From the NCBI RefSeq assembly GCF_014698835.1, contig NZ_JACJTU010000028.1, forward strand, positions 34,548 to 98,547: 64,000 bases of DNA, read 5' to 3'. Under the pieces are notes generated by a model, which did no database searches, was not told the DNA's origin, and was given only the letters and a program-made list of their open reading frames with translations. This stretch comes from Nostoc paludosum FACHB-159. Lineage in GTDB: Bacteria > Cyanobacteriota > Cyanobacteriia > Cyanobacteriales > Nostocaceae. Shown here in pieces: positions 8,915 to 18,170 of this stretch (within the stretch, counting starts at the first letter, position 1; every line of letters begins with the position of its first letter). The translations under genes were made by a program, and so were the position numbers.

Positions 8915-9292
8915 TTAACAGTACTGCGATACATCTTCGCCACACTCGTCGGCTAGATAGCACAGTGCTCGGAAACGTAAACCAACCACTTCTTCATATA
9001 AGGGGTTGAGCTTACACATGGGCGGAATGTGAAATAAGGTTTTGCCGAATAATTTGACATCTCGCTCAAAGGGACACTGAGATGGAATCAGTTTACACAA
9101 GCGGTGAGCTAGTTGGCGATCGCGCACTTGAATGCTATCTACTCGCTGCTTTAAAGGTTGGAGAATGTTCCAGTGGGGCTTGGAAACAGGACGGCTTAGC
9201 TTGGTTCCTCGATCTTCACTAGTCTCTGATTGATTGATTGAGACCCAGCTTGCCAGAAAAATATTTTTTGTGGTATTATCAAATACCTTCAT
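8915..9292 (-). CDS. Mo-dependent nitrogenase C-terminal-like family protein (Mo-nitro_C)
   Basis: A 125-residue protein whose C-terminal 85 residues match the cyanobacterial Mo-nitro_C pattern as I recall it. The blocks are RVDSIQVRDRQLAHRLCKLIP, then CPFERDVKLFGKTLFHIPPMC, then KLNPLYEEVVGLRFRALCYL, then ADECGEDVSQYC. The family name comes from similarity to a C-terminal region annotated in Mo-nitrogenase proteins; a nitrogenase role for stand-alone members is unproven. It lacks any cofactor-binding nitrogenase domain. Six cysteines are concentrated in the conserved part, which could suggest metal binding. It is monocistronic, with a 490-base upstream region, and converges with the pseudo-orthocaspase gene across the heptamer array. 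Confidence 0.75.
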   Translation of the reverse strand: MKVFDNTTKNIFLASWVSINQSETSEDRGTKLSRPVSKPHWNILQPLKQRVDSIQVRDRQLAHRLCKLIPSQCPFERDVKLFGKTLFHIPPMCKLNPLYEEVVGLRFRALCYLADECGEDVSQYC

Positions 9293-9786
9293 GGTTAATC
9301 CTCTGTATTATTGAGGCTGTTCACCTTTCTGGTGAATGTATACAACGTGGCAACGAACTTTCCGGAATATTCGTGTCCTGACTCTGATATAATGTAATAC
9401 CCGATTAGCCACTTAAGTCAGAAACTAATTTATTACTACGTTAAGTTAACCGCAATTTTCGCGGGATCGGTAGTGTAGTAATGTAATCTTGTTCGTAGCT
9501 TGACACAGTTTAAATTTTAATGAAGACATCCACCGTTGGGTAGGTTTTAGTTTAACATTTACAAAACTTAAAATGAAATGTTTTTGAAAGTATTTTTTGT
9601 AAGTAGAAATAACAGTAATGCCCTGGTGGGCAGTCTTCAGTCTCTGTGTTTTCGCGCTGTTGGGCGTTTGTGGCCTGTAAATTGCTAGCTCAATGCGTTA
9701 GAAACAGAGAGAAAAATTCCTCTTAGTCTTGAGTATGAGGCTACCCCAACAAAGTCTGCCTAACTAGAATAATCAGGCTAATATTA
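9293..9786. other. long divergent intergenic region with a GC-rich leader candidate
   Basis: Spacer between Mo-nitro_C (leftward) and the transporter (rightward). The section 9616-9770 is distinctly more GC-rich than typical spacers here and contains short complementary stretches (gccc-tggt-gggc at about 9619-9630; tctctgt near 9639 against acagaga near 9704). It may be a structured leader RNA of the transporter gene. No known riboswitch class was recognised. Confidence 0.35.
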
Positions 9787-10983
9787 GTGATTTTTCTACA
9801 ATTTGCTACCTATAGCGTTTTAGGATTAACTTACCTGGGGTTAGCATTGGGCTACATTCCGGGCTTACGCATGAACCGCGCCACCATTGCTTTAGTCGGT
9901 TCTGCTTTTTTAATTGCTTTAGGTGTTCTAAATTTACAGGAAGCATGGCAGGCTATCGATGCTAATACCATCGTGTTTCTGTTGAGCATGATGGTAGTGA
10001 ACGCCAACCTATCCTATGCAGGGTTTTTTCGGCGATCGCTATCTGTAATACTGAGTGTGACTCAGAGTCCTTTAGGTTTGCTAATTGCTTTAACTTTTGG
10101 CAGCGGTATTCTTTCAGCCTTTTTTCTCAATGACACCATAGCGCTGATTTTTACACCCTTAACCTTGAGCCTGACTCAAACTTTGGGTTTAAATCCGATT
10201 CCTTATTTACTAGCGATCGCTGGTGCAACTAATATAGGCTCGGTAGCTACCTTGAGCGGCAATCCTCAAAATATCCTCATAGGTTCCTTTTCAGCTATTC
10301 CCTACCTAGATTTTCTGCGTGTATTAGCTCCTGTTGCCCTTTTAGGCTTGGTAGTTCAGGTAGGATTACTGTGGCTACTTTATCCAAATGTGCGCTCAAT
10401 CAAACCGTGCCAAGTATTACCCACCACCAACCAACGTATTTTTAAACCTTTATTTAATAAAACATTAGTAATTACAGCTGGGTTGCTGATTGCATTTACT
10501 GTCGGCTTACCCTTAGCTGAGTCTGCTTTAGTTGCTGCTAGCTTGTTGCTAATCACTCGCCGGGTTAAACCCCAACGGATTTTGCAAAAACTGGATTGGA
10601 ATCTGCTGGTAATGTTTTCTGGATTGTTTATCTTGACGCGAGTCACCCAGAAATTGAATTTACTCCAACCATTTACCCACGCTGTTAACTCTGCTGCGAG
10701 TTTTTTGGGTGTAACTGTTGTTTTGTCTAACTTAATTTCTAATGTGCCTGCTGTACTCCTACTGCATCCCCTGATTCCTCAAGGCGATGCCAAGTATTGG
10801 CTATTACTGGCAGCGGGTTCAACCTTGGCAGGTAATTTGACTTTGTTTGGTTCAGTTGCGAACTTGATAGTTGTAGAAGCTGCTGCTGATTTAGGTTACA
10901 AGCTAACTTTCTGGGAACATCTCAGGTTTGGAGTACCAGTAACATTGTGTACTCTACTTTTAACGTACCTCTGGGTTCATTAA
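9787..10983 (+). CDS. ion transporter of the ArsB/NhaD/SLC13 superfamily
   Basis: A 398-residue integral membrane protein with about 10-11 hydrophobic segments. It starts at a GTG (9787), with no better ATG in frame before LRMNRATIAL at residue 27. Family-type motifs include FFLNDTIALIFTPL, then GATNIGSVATLSGNPQNI, then LSNLISNVPAVLLL and LAGNLTLFGSVANLIV. The two G-N-x-x motif halves reflect the inverted-repeat architecture of this ion-transporter superfamily, whose members move sodium, arsenite, sulfate or dicarboxylates. Substrate cannot be assigned. No arsenic or sulfate genes are adjacent. No strong ribosome-binding site precedes the GTG, so the exact start is uncertain. Confidence 0.8.
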   Translation: MIFLQFATYSVLGLTYLGLALGYIPGLRMNRATIALVGSAFLIALGVLNLQEAWQAIDANTIVFLLSMMVVNANLSYAGFFRRSLSVILSVTQSPLGLLIALTFGSGILSAFFLNDTIALIFTPLTLSLTQTLGLNPIPYLLAIAGATNIGSVATLSGNPQNILIGSFSAIPYLDFLRVLAPVALLGLVVQVGLLWLLYPNVRSIKPCQVLPTTNQRIFKPLFNKTLVITAGLLIAFTVGLPLAESALVAASLLLITRRVKPQRILQKLDWNLLVMFSGLFILTRVTQKLNLLQPFTHAVNSAASFLGVTVVLSNLISNVPAVLLLHPLIPQGDAKYWLLLAAGSTLAGNLTLFGSVANLIVVEAAADLGYKLTFWEHLRFGVPVTLCTLLLTYLWVH

Positions 10984-10997
10984 GGATGTGGCTTATC

Positions 10998-11219
10998 TTA
11001 TGACACCTGCTGAATAGTCAGGGTTAATTCTGGGAACGTTTGAGAAACAATCCTTTGGTGTGGGATAAACACAGTTTGCTTATAACTTCCCTGATTTAGC
11101 AAACACACAGTTACTTTATTTTCCAAAGTGTCAACAATCCAATATTCGACCACACCCATAACTGCATACTCACAGGTTTTTTGGTTATAGTCCCGGTCAA
11201 TAGATTCAATCTCACACAA
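10998..11219 (-). pseudogene. Uma2-family (DUF820) endonuclease fragment
   Basis: The frame encodes the C-terminal ~70 residues of a Uma2 protein: CEIESIDRDYNQKTCEYAV, then GVVEYWIVDTLENKVTVCLL, then IVSQTFPELTLTI. Uma2 is a PD-(D/E)XK-like fold very abundant in cyanobacteria, with poorly known function. The N-terminal half, including part of the nuclease core, is missing; upstream DNA is a dispersed ctctgcgtctctgcg repeat. It is therefore most likely a truncated remnant. Its frame is still open and the sequence little decayed, so the truncation may be recent. Confidence 0.65.
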
Positions 11220-11225
11220 AAGCGC

Positions 11226-11276
11226 AAAGACGCTCTTAAAATCTCTGCGTCTCTGCGCCTTTGCGTGAGCTTCTTA
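11226..11276. repeat. dispersed ctctgcg(cc/tc)tttgcg repeat
   Basis: The text tctctgcgtctctgcgcctt and ttgcgtgagc belongs to a repeat family seen also at about 2795-2832, 5985-6011, 21363-21392, 32388-32415 and 49141-49166 in either orientation. Here it abuts the truncated Uma2 fragment and may mark the point where that gene was broken. Confidence 0.55.
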
Positions 11277-13049
11277 TTACGATGCCACCTGAGCAGCAGT
11301 CCGAGTCCGCCGTCTTCTCCCATCGGCAACTTTCACCGGCGGTTCTTCAGGAATTTGCATCAACAAAGTTACAGATGGTTGACATTGCAATTCTCGACGG
11401 ATGGAACGTTGCAATTCTCGCTCTAGAGTTCCTTGCAACCCACCCCAATCTATATCTGCTGCTTCACCTTCCCCAGCAGTAAATTCTGACCAGCGCACAG
11501 TGAGAATTTCTTCAATTCGCTGTTGTACCCATTTTTGCAGCAGCGATCGCTCTAAACTTGTAACTACACCCCGCAGGTGAATTTCTGGTTTTGCTAACAG
11601 TTTACCGTTCCAATCGATGGCGGCGGCAATGGTAACAATACCTTCTTCTGCCATACGTTGGCGTTCTTGCAACACTTTAGCACTCACCATACCAGAACTT
11701 GTGGTATCTACCAATTCAATACCAGATGGTACTTTACCAGCAACCCGGATAGAGTTTTCAGTCAGTTCTATAACATCACCATTTTGAATAACGATCATGT
11801 TTTCTGCTGGTATACCCATACTCTGAGCCGTTTGGGCGTGCTTCACCAGCATTCGATGTTCCCCGTGAAATGGCACAAAGAACTTCGGCTGAGTTAGAGC
11901 AATCATTAATTTTTGGTCTTCCTGACAGCCGTGACCGGAGACGTGAATTCCTTTGTCCCGACCATAGACCACATTTGCCCCTTGAATCATCAATTTATCA
12001 ATGGTATTGACTACAGCGATGGTATTTCCCGGAATGGGGTTAGCAGAGAATACTACTGTATCGCCTTGACGGATTTTGATGTGGGGGTGTTCTTTGTTGG
12101 CAATGCGGGTCATTGCTGACATTGGTTCCCCTTGGGAACCTGTAGTCAGAATCAACACACTTTCATCTGGCAGGTTGCGGACTGCGTTCAACGGTTGCAG
12201 CAGATTATCTTCACACTTGATGTAACCTAGATTACGGGCATGAGCAATCAAGTTCAACATGGAACGCCCAACCACCGTCACTACACGGTTATGCTTCTTC
12301 GCTAGATCTAAAATCATATTGATGCGATGGACGCTAGAAGCAAAGGTGGTGACGAACAATCGCCCAGTAGCTTGACTAAATACTCTGTCAAGATTGGGAT
12401 AAACAGAGCGTTCTGAAGGTGTAAATCCTGGGACTTCTGAATTAGTGGAATCACTTAGCAAACAAAGAACGCCTTTTTCACCATGTTCTGCTAGTCGTTG
12501 CAGGTCAAACCTTTCTCCATCCACTGGCGTGTGGTCAATTTTAAAATCACCAGTGTGAATAATTACCCCAAGTGGCGTATGAATGGCAACTGTGAAACTA
12601 TCAGCTATAGAATGAGTATTACGGATATATTCCACTAAAAAGTTTTTGCCAATCCGCACGACATCACGCGGTAAAACTTTTCTTAATTCTGTGCGATCGC
12701 GTACTCCTGCTTCTTCTAATTTACCCTCTAGCATTGCCATTGCTAGTCTTGGGCCGTAAATCACGGGTATATCAAATTGTTTGAGATGAAAAGCAATCCC
12801 ACCAATATGGTCTTCATGACCGTGGGTAACGATCATGCCTTTAATTTTGTGCCGATTTTCCCGCAGATAGGTCGTATCTGGGAGAACAATATTGACTCCA
12901 TGCATCGCTTCTGTGGGAAAAGCCAATCCTGCATCTAACAGAACAATTTCATCTTCGTACTCGAAAACACAAGTATTTTTGCCAATTTCATGCAAACCGC
13001 CCAAAGGAATAATTTTCAAGGCGGAATTACTAGCTTCGTTTTTAGCCAT
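11277..13049 (-). CDS. rnj: ribonuclease J
   Basis: A 590-residue metallo-beta-lactamase/beta-CASP nuclease. The zinc-binding motif is HGHEDH at residues 76-81. Further family motifs are GDFKIDHTPVDG, then SDSTNSEVPGFTPSE, GSQGEPMSAMTRIA and HVSGHGCQEDQKLM. RNase J performs 5'-to-3' exonucleolytic and endonucleolytic RNA turnover and, with RNase E, is central to cyanobacterial mRNA decay. The C-terminal 60 residues end in a basic RRRRTR tail, possibly for RNA binding. The gene is the last of the minus-strand series asd, dapA, rnj, though 360 bases separate it from dapA, so it may have its own promoter. Confidence 0.95.
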   Translation of the reverse strand: MAKNEASNSALKIIPLGGLHEIGKNTCVFEYEDEIVLLDAGLAFPTEAMHGVNIVLPDTTYLRENRHKIKGMIVTHGHEDHIGGIAFHLKQFDIPVIYGPRLAMAMLEGKLEEAGVRDRTELRKVLPRDVVRIGKNFLVEYIRNTHSIADSFTVAIHTPLGVIIHTGDFKIDHTPVDGERFDLQRLAEHGEKGVLCLLSDSTNSEVPGFTPSERSVYPNLDRVFSQATGRLFVTTFASSVHRINMILDLAKKHNRVVTVVGRSMLNLIAHARNLGYIKCEDNLLQPLNAVRNLPDESVLILTTGSQGEPMSAMTRIANKEHPHIKIRQGDTVVFSANPIPGNTIAVVNTIDKLMIQGANVVYGRDKGIHVSGHGCQEDQKLMIALTQPKFFVPFHGEHRMLVKHAQTAQSMGIPAENMIVIQNGDVIELTENSIRVAGKVPSGIELVDTTSSGMVSAKVLQERQRMAEEGIVTIAAAIDWNGKLLAKPEIHLRGVVTSLERSLLQKWVQQRIEEILTVRWSEFTAGEGEAADIDWGGLQGTLERELQRSIRRELQCQPSVTLLMQIPEEPPVKVADGRRRRTRTAAQVAS

Positions 13050-13409
13050 TTTCTCCTTAGTTTGTTACGTTTTGTTAATTAAGTTGATAGTTAACGATCT
13101 TTTATTTCAAACAACCTCTGTTGTCTTTTTAGTCAGTCCCAAAGCAATCTTGTTTTAATTGAGATTTTCTATTGTTTATTCAATAAAAAGGACAATACAC
13201 TAAAGGATTCATAGTATATCTATTAGTCCTAGCACAGGTTTTTAAATAGTAATACCAATTTCAAATTTGAAAACTTAGTGATACGAATGCATTCACATAA
13301 CTCTTTATTAGAAAGAAACTCTCAATTTAACATCCACAATGCTATAACTTGCTAACAATTAGGGTCATTAGTTTATATCTATGTTTAGTAGCACGCCTAT
13401 TGGCAGCAC
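13050..13409. other. intergenic region upstream of rnj
   Basis: AT-rich spacer between the dapA stop and the rnj start on the same strand. It contains no reading frame of note. A loose inverted pair attgt...acaat lies at about 13168-13196. It presumably holds an rnj promoter; no clear element could be fixed. Confidence 0.4.
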
Positions 13410-14321
13410 TCAAAGAGCTGGTGGCTGGATTAAACTAAGTTCTTTAAGAACTGCTTCTAACTTTTGAGTTACTTCTGAGTCCGCTTCGCATAGCGGCGGA
13501 CGAGTTGAACCAACCTCCCAACCTTGAAGTTTTAGTGCCTTTTTAATTGGAATAGGATTTGAAGTGAGAAATAAAGCTTTAAACAACGGGAAGAGTCGGA
13601 GATGAATCTCGCTGGCTACCTCAATTTTACCCGCACTAAAAGCTTGGATCATCTGCTGTAGTTGGTTGCCTACCAGATGAGAAGCCACACTTACTACACC
13701 CTTTGCCCCGATCGCTAACATGGGCAAAGTCATGTAATCATCACCAGAGTAGATCTGGAATTCTTTTGGTGTCAAGCGGCGAATTTCAGTTGCTTGATCT
13801 ATGCTACCTGTAGATTCTTTTATCCCAACAATGTTGCTTACCTCAGCTAACTGGGCAACTGTTTCTGGCTGGAGGTTTTGCCCGGTACGACCGGGGACGT
13901 TATATAACAACAGTGGTAAATCGGGACAGGCTTGCGCTATTGCCTGAAAGTGTGCTTTTAATCCCGCTTGCGGTGGTTTGTTGTAATAAGGAACAACCTG
14001 TAAGGAACCGTGTACTCCTATTTTAGCTGCTTTTTGGGTAGCAGCGATCGCTTCTTTGGTGGAATTTGAACCACAACCTGCTATTACCTTAGCTTTCCCT
14101 GCCACAGCCTGTAACACTTCGACAAACAACTGGTATTCCTCGTCCCAACTCAGGGTAGGGGATTCCCCTGTTGTGCCACATACCACCAATGTATCTGTAC
14201 CATTGTTGGCTAGATGCGCTGCTAGTACTGCCGCTAGATCGTAGTTAACACTACCATCTGCTTTAAACGGCGTAATCATAGCGGTTAAAACATTGCCAAA
14301 ATCTCCCACCCTGTTTGTCAC
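13410..14321 (-). CDS. dapA: 4-hydroxy-tetrahydrodipicolinate synthase
   Basis: A 303-residue (beta/alpha)8 lyase that condenses aspartate semialdehyde with pyruvate, the first committed step of lysine and diaminopimelate synthesis. The Schiff-base lysine is K168 (GIKEST). The catalytic tyrosine is Y140 (LLYNVPGRTG), and the TTGE motif is at 50-53. All key residues are present. The upstream gene on the same strand is asd, which makes its substrate, about 130 bases away. An imperfect palindrome (gtccgc ... gcggac at about 13479-13501) lies in the coding sequence near the C-terminus, where residues PPLCEADSEV are encoded. It resembles dispersed palindromic repeats of this genome. Confidence 0.96.
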   Translation of the reverse strand: MTNRVGDFGNVLTAMITPFKADGSVNYDLAAVLAAHLANNGTDTLVVCGTTGESPTLSWDEEYQLFVEVLQAVAGKAKVIAGCGSNSTKEAIAATQKAAKIGVHGSLQVVPYYNKPPQAGLKAHFQAIAQACPDLPLLLYNVPGRTGQNLQPETVAQLAEVSNIVGIKESTGSIDQATEIRRLTPKEFQIYSGDDYMTLPMLAIGAKGVVSVASHLVGNQLQQMIQAFSAGKIEVASEIHLRLFPLFKALFLTSNPIPIKKALKLQGWEVGSTRPPLCEADSEVTQKLEAVLKELSLIQPPAL

Positions 14322-14453
14322 TCCTAATTACCCATGTTTTTATATCTTGGTGGTTTTCTATTGTAATAAGCTATTAGCAAATTAATTTAAAATGTCATTT
14401 TTTATTTGTCATTTATCTTTTGTCATCATGTTTATTTCCTTAATGACTAATGA

Positions 14454-15491
14454 CTAATGACTATTAACTAATGGTTTGAGTAGATTTTTCTCTACCAATA
14501 ATTCGGCGATTTGTATTGCATTCAAGGCTGCCCCTTTGCGGATTTGATCGCCACATAACCATAATTCCAAGCCACAAGGATGAGAGATATCTTGACGAAT
14601 TCTTCCCACCAGAACTTCGTCCTTACCCGTAGCTTCAATTGGCATCGGAAAATAATTACTTTTCCAATCTTCTACCAATTTTACCCCAGGAGCCGAATTT
14701 AGAATTTCTTTAGCTGCCTCTACACTAAAGGGAGTTGCAAATTCTAAATTAATTGCTTCAGAGTGGGCGCGAAGTACGGGAACCCGTACACAAGTCGCAG
14801 TAATTCTGATTTGCTGGCTGCCAAAAATCTTTCGGGTTTCGTTAACCATTTTCATTTCTTCCTCACAATAACCCAAATCGTTTAATGGCGAGTTATGCGG
14901 GAATAAATTAAATGCCAATGGGTAGGGCAATACTTCGGCAACTGGCGGTTGTCCTTGTAGTATAGCGCTGGTTTGGGTTTTCACTTCTGCCATTGCTCTT
15001 GCCCCAGCACCGCTAGCAGATTGGTAAGTTGAGGCTACAATACGTTGCACTGGTTTAACTTGATGCAATGGCCATACTGCCACCGCCATTAAAATTGTTG
15101 TGCAGTTGGGGTTAGCAATAATGCCTTGGTGATTAGCTGCGGCTTGGGGATTTACTTCTGGTACTACTAAGGGGACTTCGGGGTTCATGCGAAAGGCACT
15201 GGAATTATCAATTACCACTGCGCCCTTTTCCACAGCGACACTTGCCCAAGTTTTAGATGTAGAACCACCTGCACTAGCCAGTACGATATCAACGTTTTCA
15301 AAAGCGCGATCGCAAACTTGCTCTACTGGTATATTTTCCCCATTAAACCGCAGCGATCGGCCTGCGCTTCGTTCCGATGCCAATAACTTTAACTCAGCAA
15401 TCGGAAAAGCACGGCTTTCTAATAATTCCAGCAACTCTGTGCCAACGGCACCAGTCGCGCCCAAAATAGCTACACGATAGGATTTAGACAA
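14454..15491 (-). CDS. asd: aspartate-semialdehyde dehydrogenase
   Basis: A 345-residue NADPH-dependent enzyme that reduces aspartyl phosphate to aspartate semialdehyde for lysine, threonine, methionine and diaminopimelate synthesis. The nucleotide-binding motif GATGAVGTEL is at residues 11-20. The catalytic cysteine is C130 in ANPNCTT, and the histidine lies in VLRAHSEA. Length and motifs are standard for the bacterial family. It is followed on the same strand by dapA with a repeat-bearing 132-base gap. The region upstream is 850 bases of AT-rich spacer shared with tig, which points the other way. Confidence 0.96.
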   Translation of the reverse strand: MSKSYRVAILGATGAVGTELLELLESRAFPIAELKLLASERSAGRSLRFNGENIPVEQVCDRAFENVDIVLASAGGSTSKTWASVAVEKGAVVIDNSSAFRMNPEVPLVVPEVNPQAAANHQGIIANPNCTTILMAVAVWPLHQVKPVQRIVASTYQSASGAGARAMAEVKTQTSAILQGQPPVAEVLPYPLAFNLFPHNSPLNDLGYCEEEMKMVNETRKIFGSQQIRITATCVRVPVLRAHSEAINLEFATPFSVEAAKEILNSAPGVKLVEDWKSNYFPMPIEATGKDEVLVGRIRQDISHPCGLELWLCGDQIRKGAALNAIQIAELLVEKNLLKPLVNSH

Positions 15492-16343
15492 ACTCGCTTC
15501 CTCCTTTAAGAGGTTTGTGTGTAATTTTTTAGAACAATTGTCAATTTACTTATATTTAAATAGCGATCGCACTCTGGAAATACATTTTGAATAAATTTAG
15601 ATTTTTTTCTAATTTAGTCTATCTCTATCAATCCAATACATTTATTTTTTAGTTATTTCATCAATTTAAGTATGTTGCATTTTACAATCATTCTTGTTCA
15701 ATTTTTACATTAATTTTAAACTATATATTACTATACAACAAACCGCCATTGAAATTAATGATATTAGTATATCTGCACTTGAGCTTTTCAGAGGCGTTAT
15801 ACGTATAAATGTAATAAACATCTTAGTTGCAAAATGCATTATCAAAATGACAAATATACTGTAAATTCCAACAGAATCAAGCTAGCACAACATTAAATTT
15901 AGCTATTGGGCTAGACAACAGATGCACTCTGCTACCACAAATTAATAGCTAGACTAAATACTACAACAATAACTTTAAAGTACTAACTACTCGTTGAGAA
16001 CCAGGATATCACGGTGTCAGGCAAGTGGATAATTAATTCGTGAGTTATCAGTTCATTGGGAGTGGGAAGATGAGGGAGAAAAATTGCTACCGTGTCTCCT
16101 TTGTCCACCTTATCATGCCCCATGCCCACTTTCCCAATGACTAATTGTTATGAAGCTAAAGTGTCAAGTCTTTGGGCATTGGCAGTACACTAGATCTTTG
16201 ACCCAGGACAACCATCCATTTTTGGATATCATAAAGCCTTGTGGCATCTCCCATTGCCCCTAAGAGACATCAAGCCATAAACGCGATTAGTTGCGTCTTG
16301 TGTGTACTCGGAGTTTAAAATACCAGAAAACTAGAGACGAAGC
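15492..16343. other. long divergent promoter region between asd and tig
   Basis: About 850 bases, very AT-rich to 15900, with no credible reading frame. The stretch 16060-16140 contains low-complexity gggagtggga and tgccccatgcccac repeats. It must hold promoters for two divergent housekeeping units. I could not assign a specific operator or small RNA. Confidence 0.45.
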
Positions 16344-17783
16344 ATGAAAGTCACCCAGGAAAAACTTCCCGCCAGCCAAATTGGCTTGGAAATAGAAATT
16401 ACGCCGGAAATTACCAAGCAAACTTACGAACAAGTCATTAAAAACTTAGCGAGTACTGCCAATATTCCTGGGTTTCGTAAAGGCAAGGTGCCTCGGCCAA
16501 TATTGCTACAACGGCTGGGTACGACTCGAATAAAGGCAGCAGCCCTAGAAGAACTAATTCAAGATGGTATTGAGCAAGCAGTTAAACAAGAATCCATCCA
16601 GGCAATCGGTCAGCCGCAATTACGGTCCTCGTTTGAGGATTTGATTAATAATTATGAACCTGGAAAGCCCCTAACGATTTCGGCAGCTGTTGATGTCGAA
16701 CCAGAAGTAAATTTAGTGCAGTACACTGATTTGCGTTCCCAAGCAGAGGAAATCAAGTACGATCCAGAACAAGTAGAGAACACTTTAAACAAGCAACGTG
16801 AAGAATTGGCAACATTGATTCCTGTAGAAGGACGTGCAGCCCAAATCGGTGATGTTGCTGTAGTTGATTTTAAAGGTGTGTTCTCAAAAGCCGAGGGTGA
16901 AGAGGAAACAGGCGAACCAGAGGCGATTCCCGGAGCCGAAGCGACTGATTTTCAACTGGAGTTGTATGAAGATAAATTTATTCCAGGTTTTGTCTCTGGT
17001 ATTGTGGGCATGAATCCTGGTGAAACCAAGGAAATTGCCGCGCAGTTTCCAGACCCATATGCTAATGAAGATTTAGCAGGAAAAGCAGCAACCTTCACAG
17101 TGACGGTTAAAGAACTCAAGGAAAAAGAGTTACCAGAATTAAATGACGACTTTGCCCAAGAAGTCAGTGATTTTGAAACTTTGGAGGAGCTACGAGCATC
17201 TCTGGTAGAGCGATATCAAAAAGAGGCTGACGAAAAAACCAAAAGCAATAAGCAAGAAGCCTTATTAACGGAACTGCTCAAGCACGTAGAAATTGACTTG
17301 CCAGCAACGTTAATTGAGAAAGAAGTGGATGCAATGCTGACTCAAACAGCAATTCGCTTGTCTCAGCAAGGACTAGATGTGAGAAAGTTGTTTACCCAAG
17401 ATATTATTCCTCAATTGCGGGAGCGATCGCGCCCTGAAGCAATTGAGCGCCTCAAACGCTCTTTATCCTTACGAGAAGTTGGGAAACGCGAGTCTATCGA
17501 GGTCACACCAGACGAAATCGCAGCCAGAGTCACAGAACTTTTACAACAGTATCCAGATGAGCAAGACATTGACGAAGAAAGATTGCGCTCAATGGTGGAA
17601 AATGAACTTTTAACCGAGAAAATCGTTGACTGGCTCTTAGAACACTCCTCAGTTGAACTTGTACCCGAAGGCTCTTTGGCTCCAGCAGAGGAAACTGAAG
17701 CAACACAATCAGATACAGACACCAACGCACCTGAGACAGAACAAAGCGGCGAACCTTCGACAGAAGCCACAGCAGAGTCGTGA
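16344..17783 (+). CDS. tig: trigger factor (ribosome-associated chaperone, prolyl isomerase)
   Basis: A 479-residue three-domain chaperone. The N-terminal ribosome-binding domain carries the signature PGFRKGKVPR at about residues 43-52. An FKBP-type isomerase domain follows at about 165-255 (GDVAVVDFKG; PGFVSGIVGMNPGE). The helical C-terminal substrate-cradling domain occupies about 260-440. It catches nascent chains at the ribosome exit tunnel. The last 40 residues are an acidic Glu/Thr tail (PAEETEATQSDTDTNAPETE) beyond the conserved fold. It is followed by clpP and clpX on the same strand, the classical tig-clpP-clpX order, though a 387-base gap suggests that clpP also has its own promoter. 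Confidence 0.96.
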   Translation: MKVTQEKLPASQIGLEIEITPEITKQTYEQVIKNLASTANIPGFRKGKVPRPILLQRLGTTRIKAAALEELIQDGIEQAVKQESIQAIGQPQLRSSFEDLINNYEPGKPLTISAAVDVEPEVNLVQYTDLRSQAEEIKYDPEQVENTLNKQREELATLIPVEGRAAQIGDVAVVDFKGVFSKAEGEEETGEPEAIPGAEATDFQLELYEDKFIPGFVSGIVGMNPGETKEIAAQFPDPYANEDLAGKAATFTVTVKELKEKELPELNDDFAQEVSDFETLEELRASLVERYQKEADEKTKSNKQEALLTELLKHVEIDLPATLIEKEVDAMLTQTAIRLSQQGLDVRKLFTQDIIPQLRERSRPEAIERLKRSLSLREVGKRESIEVTPDEIAARVTELLQQYPDEQDIDEERLRSMVENELLTEKIVDWLLEHSSVELVPEGSLAPAEETEATQSDTDTNAPETEQSGEPSTEATAES

Positions 17784-18170
17784 AAACCCCACAGCCATCA
17801 TTCACCAGTCTTGAGTTAAAGTACTTGTGAAATGGGTAAGCTAAAGGAGATGAGGGGTATGGGCCAAACAAGGCATTGCTCATTGGGCATTGAAATGTGT
17901 GGGAGGATAGGGGAGAAATCTTTTTGCCCTCTCTTCCCACACTCCCCACACTCCTCCATCTACCAATTCTTCAGTGCCCACAATAAAAAGAAAAATTAAA
18001 GGATTTTCAGGAAATAGTGACACCGTTTGCCTCTGGGCTTGATACTGTGTTACACGAGAGGAATTTATATGAGGCATAATGGTTAACACGTAGCTTAAAT
18101 AAAAATCTCACTCGTCAACAACGCAGCCTCAGCTGCCCAGAGCTCTGTCCCAACTATCGTTAAATCTTCT
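17784..18170. other. intergenic region between tig and clpP
   Basis: Contains a minisatellite-like stretch (cattgggcattg near 17880; cccacactccccacactcctcc at about 17936-17957) similar to the one at 26935-27125. No gene was found. The final 100 bases presumably hold a clpP promoter. Confidence 0.45.
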
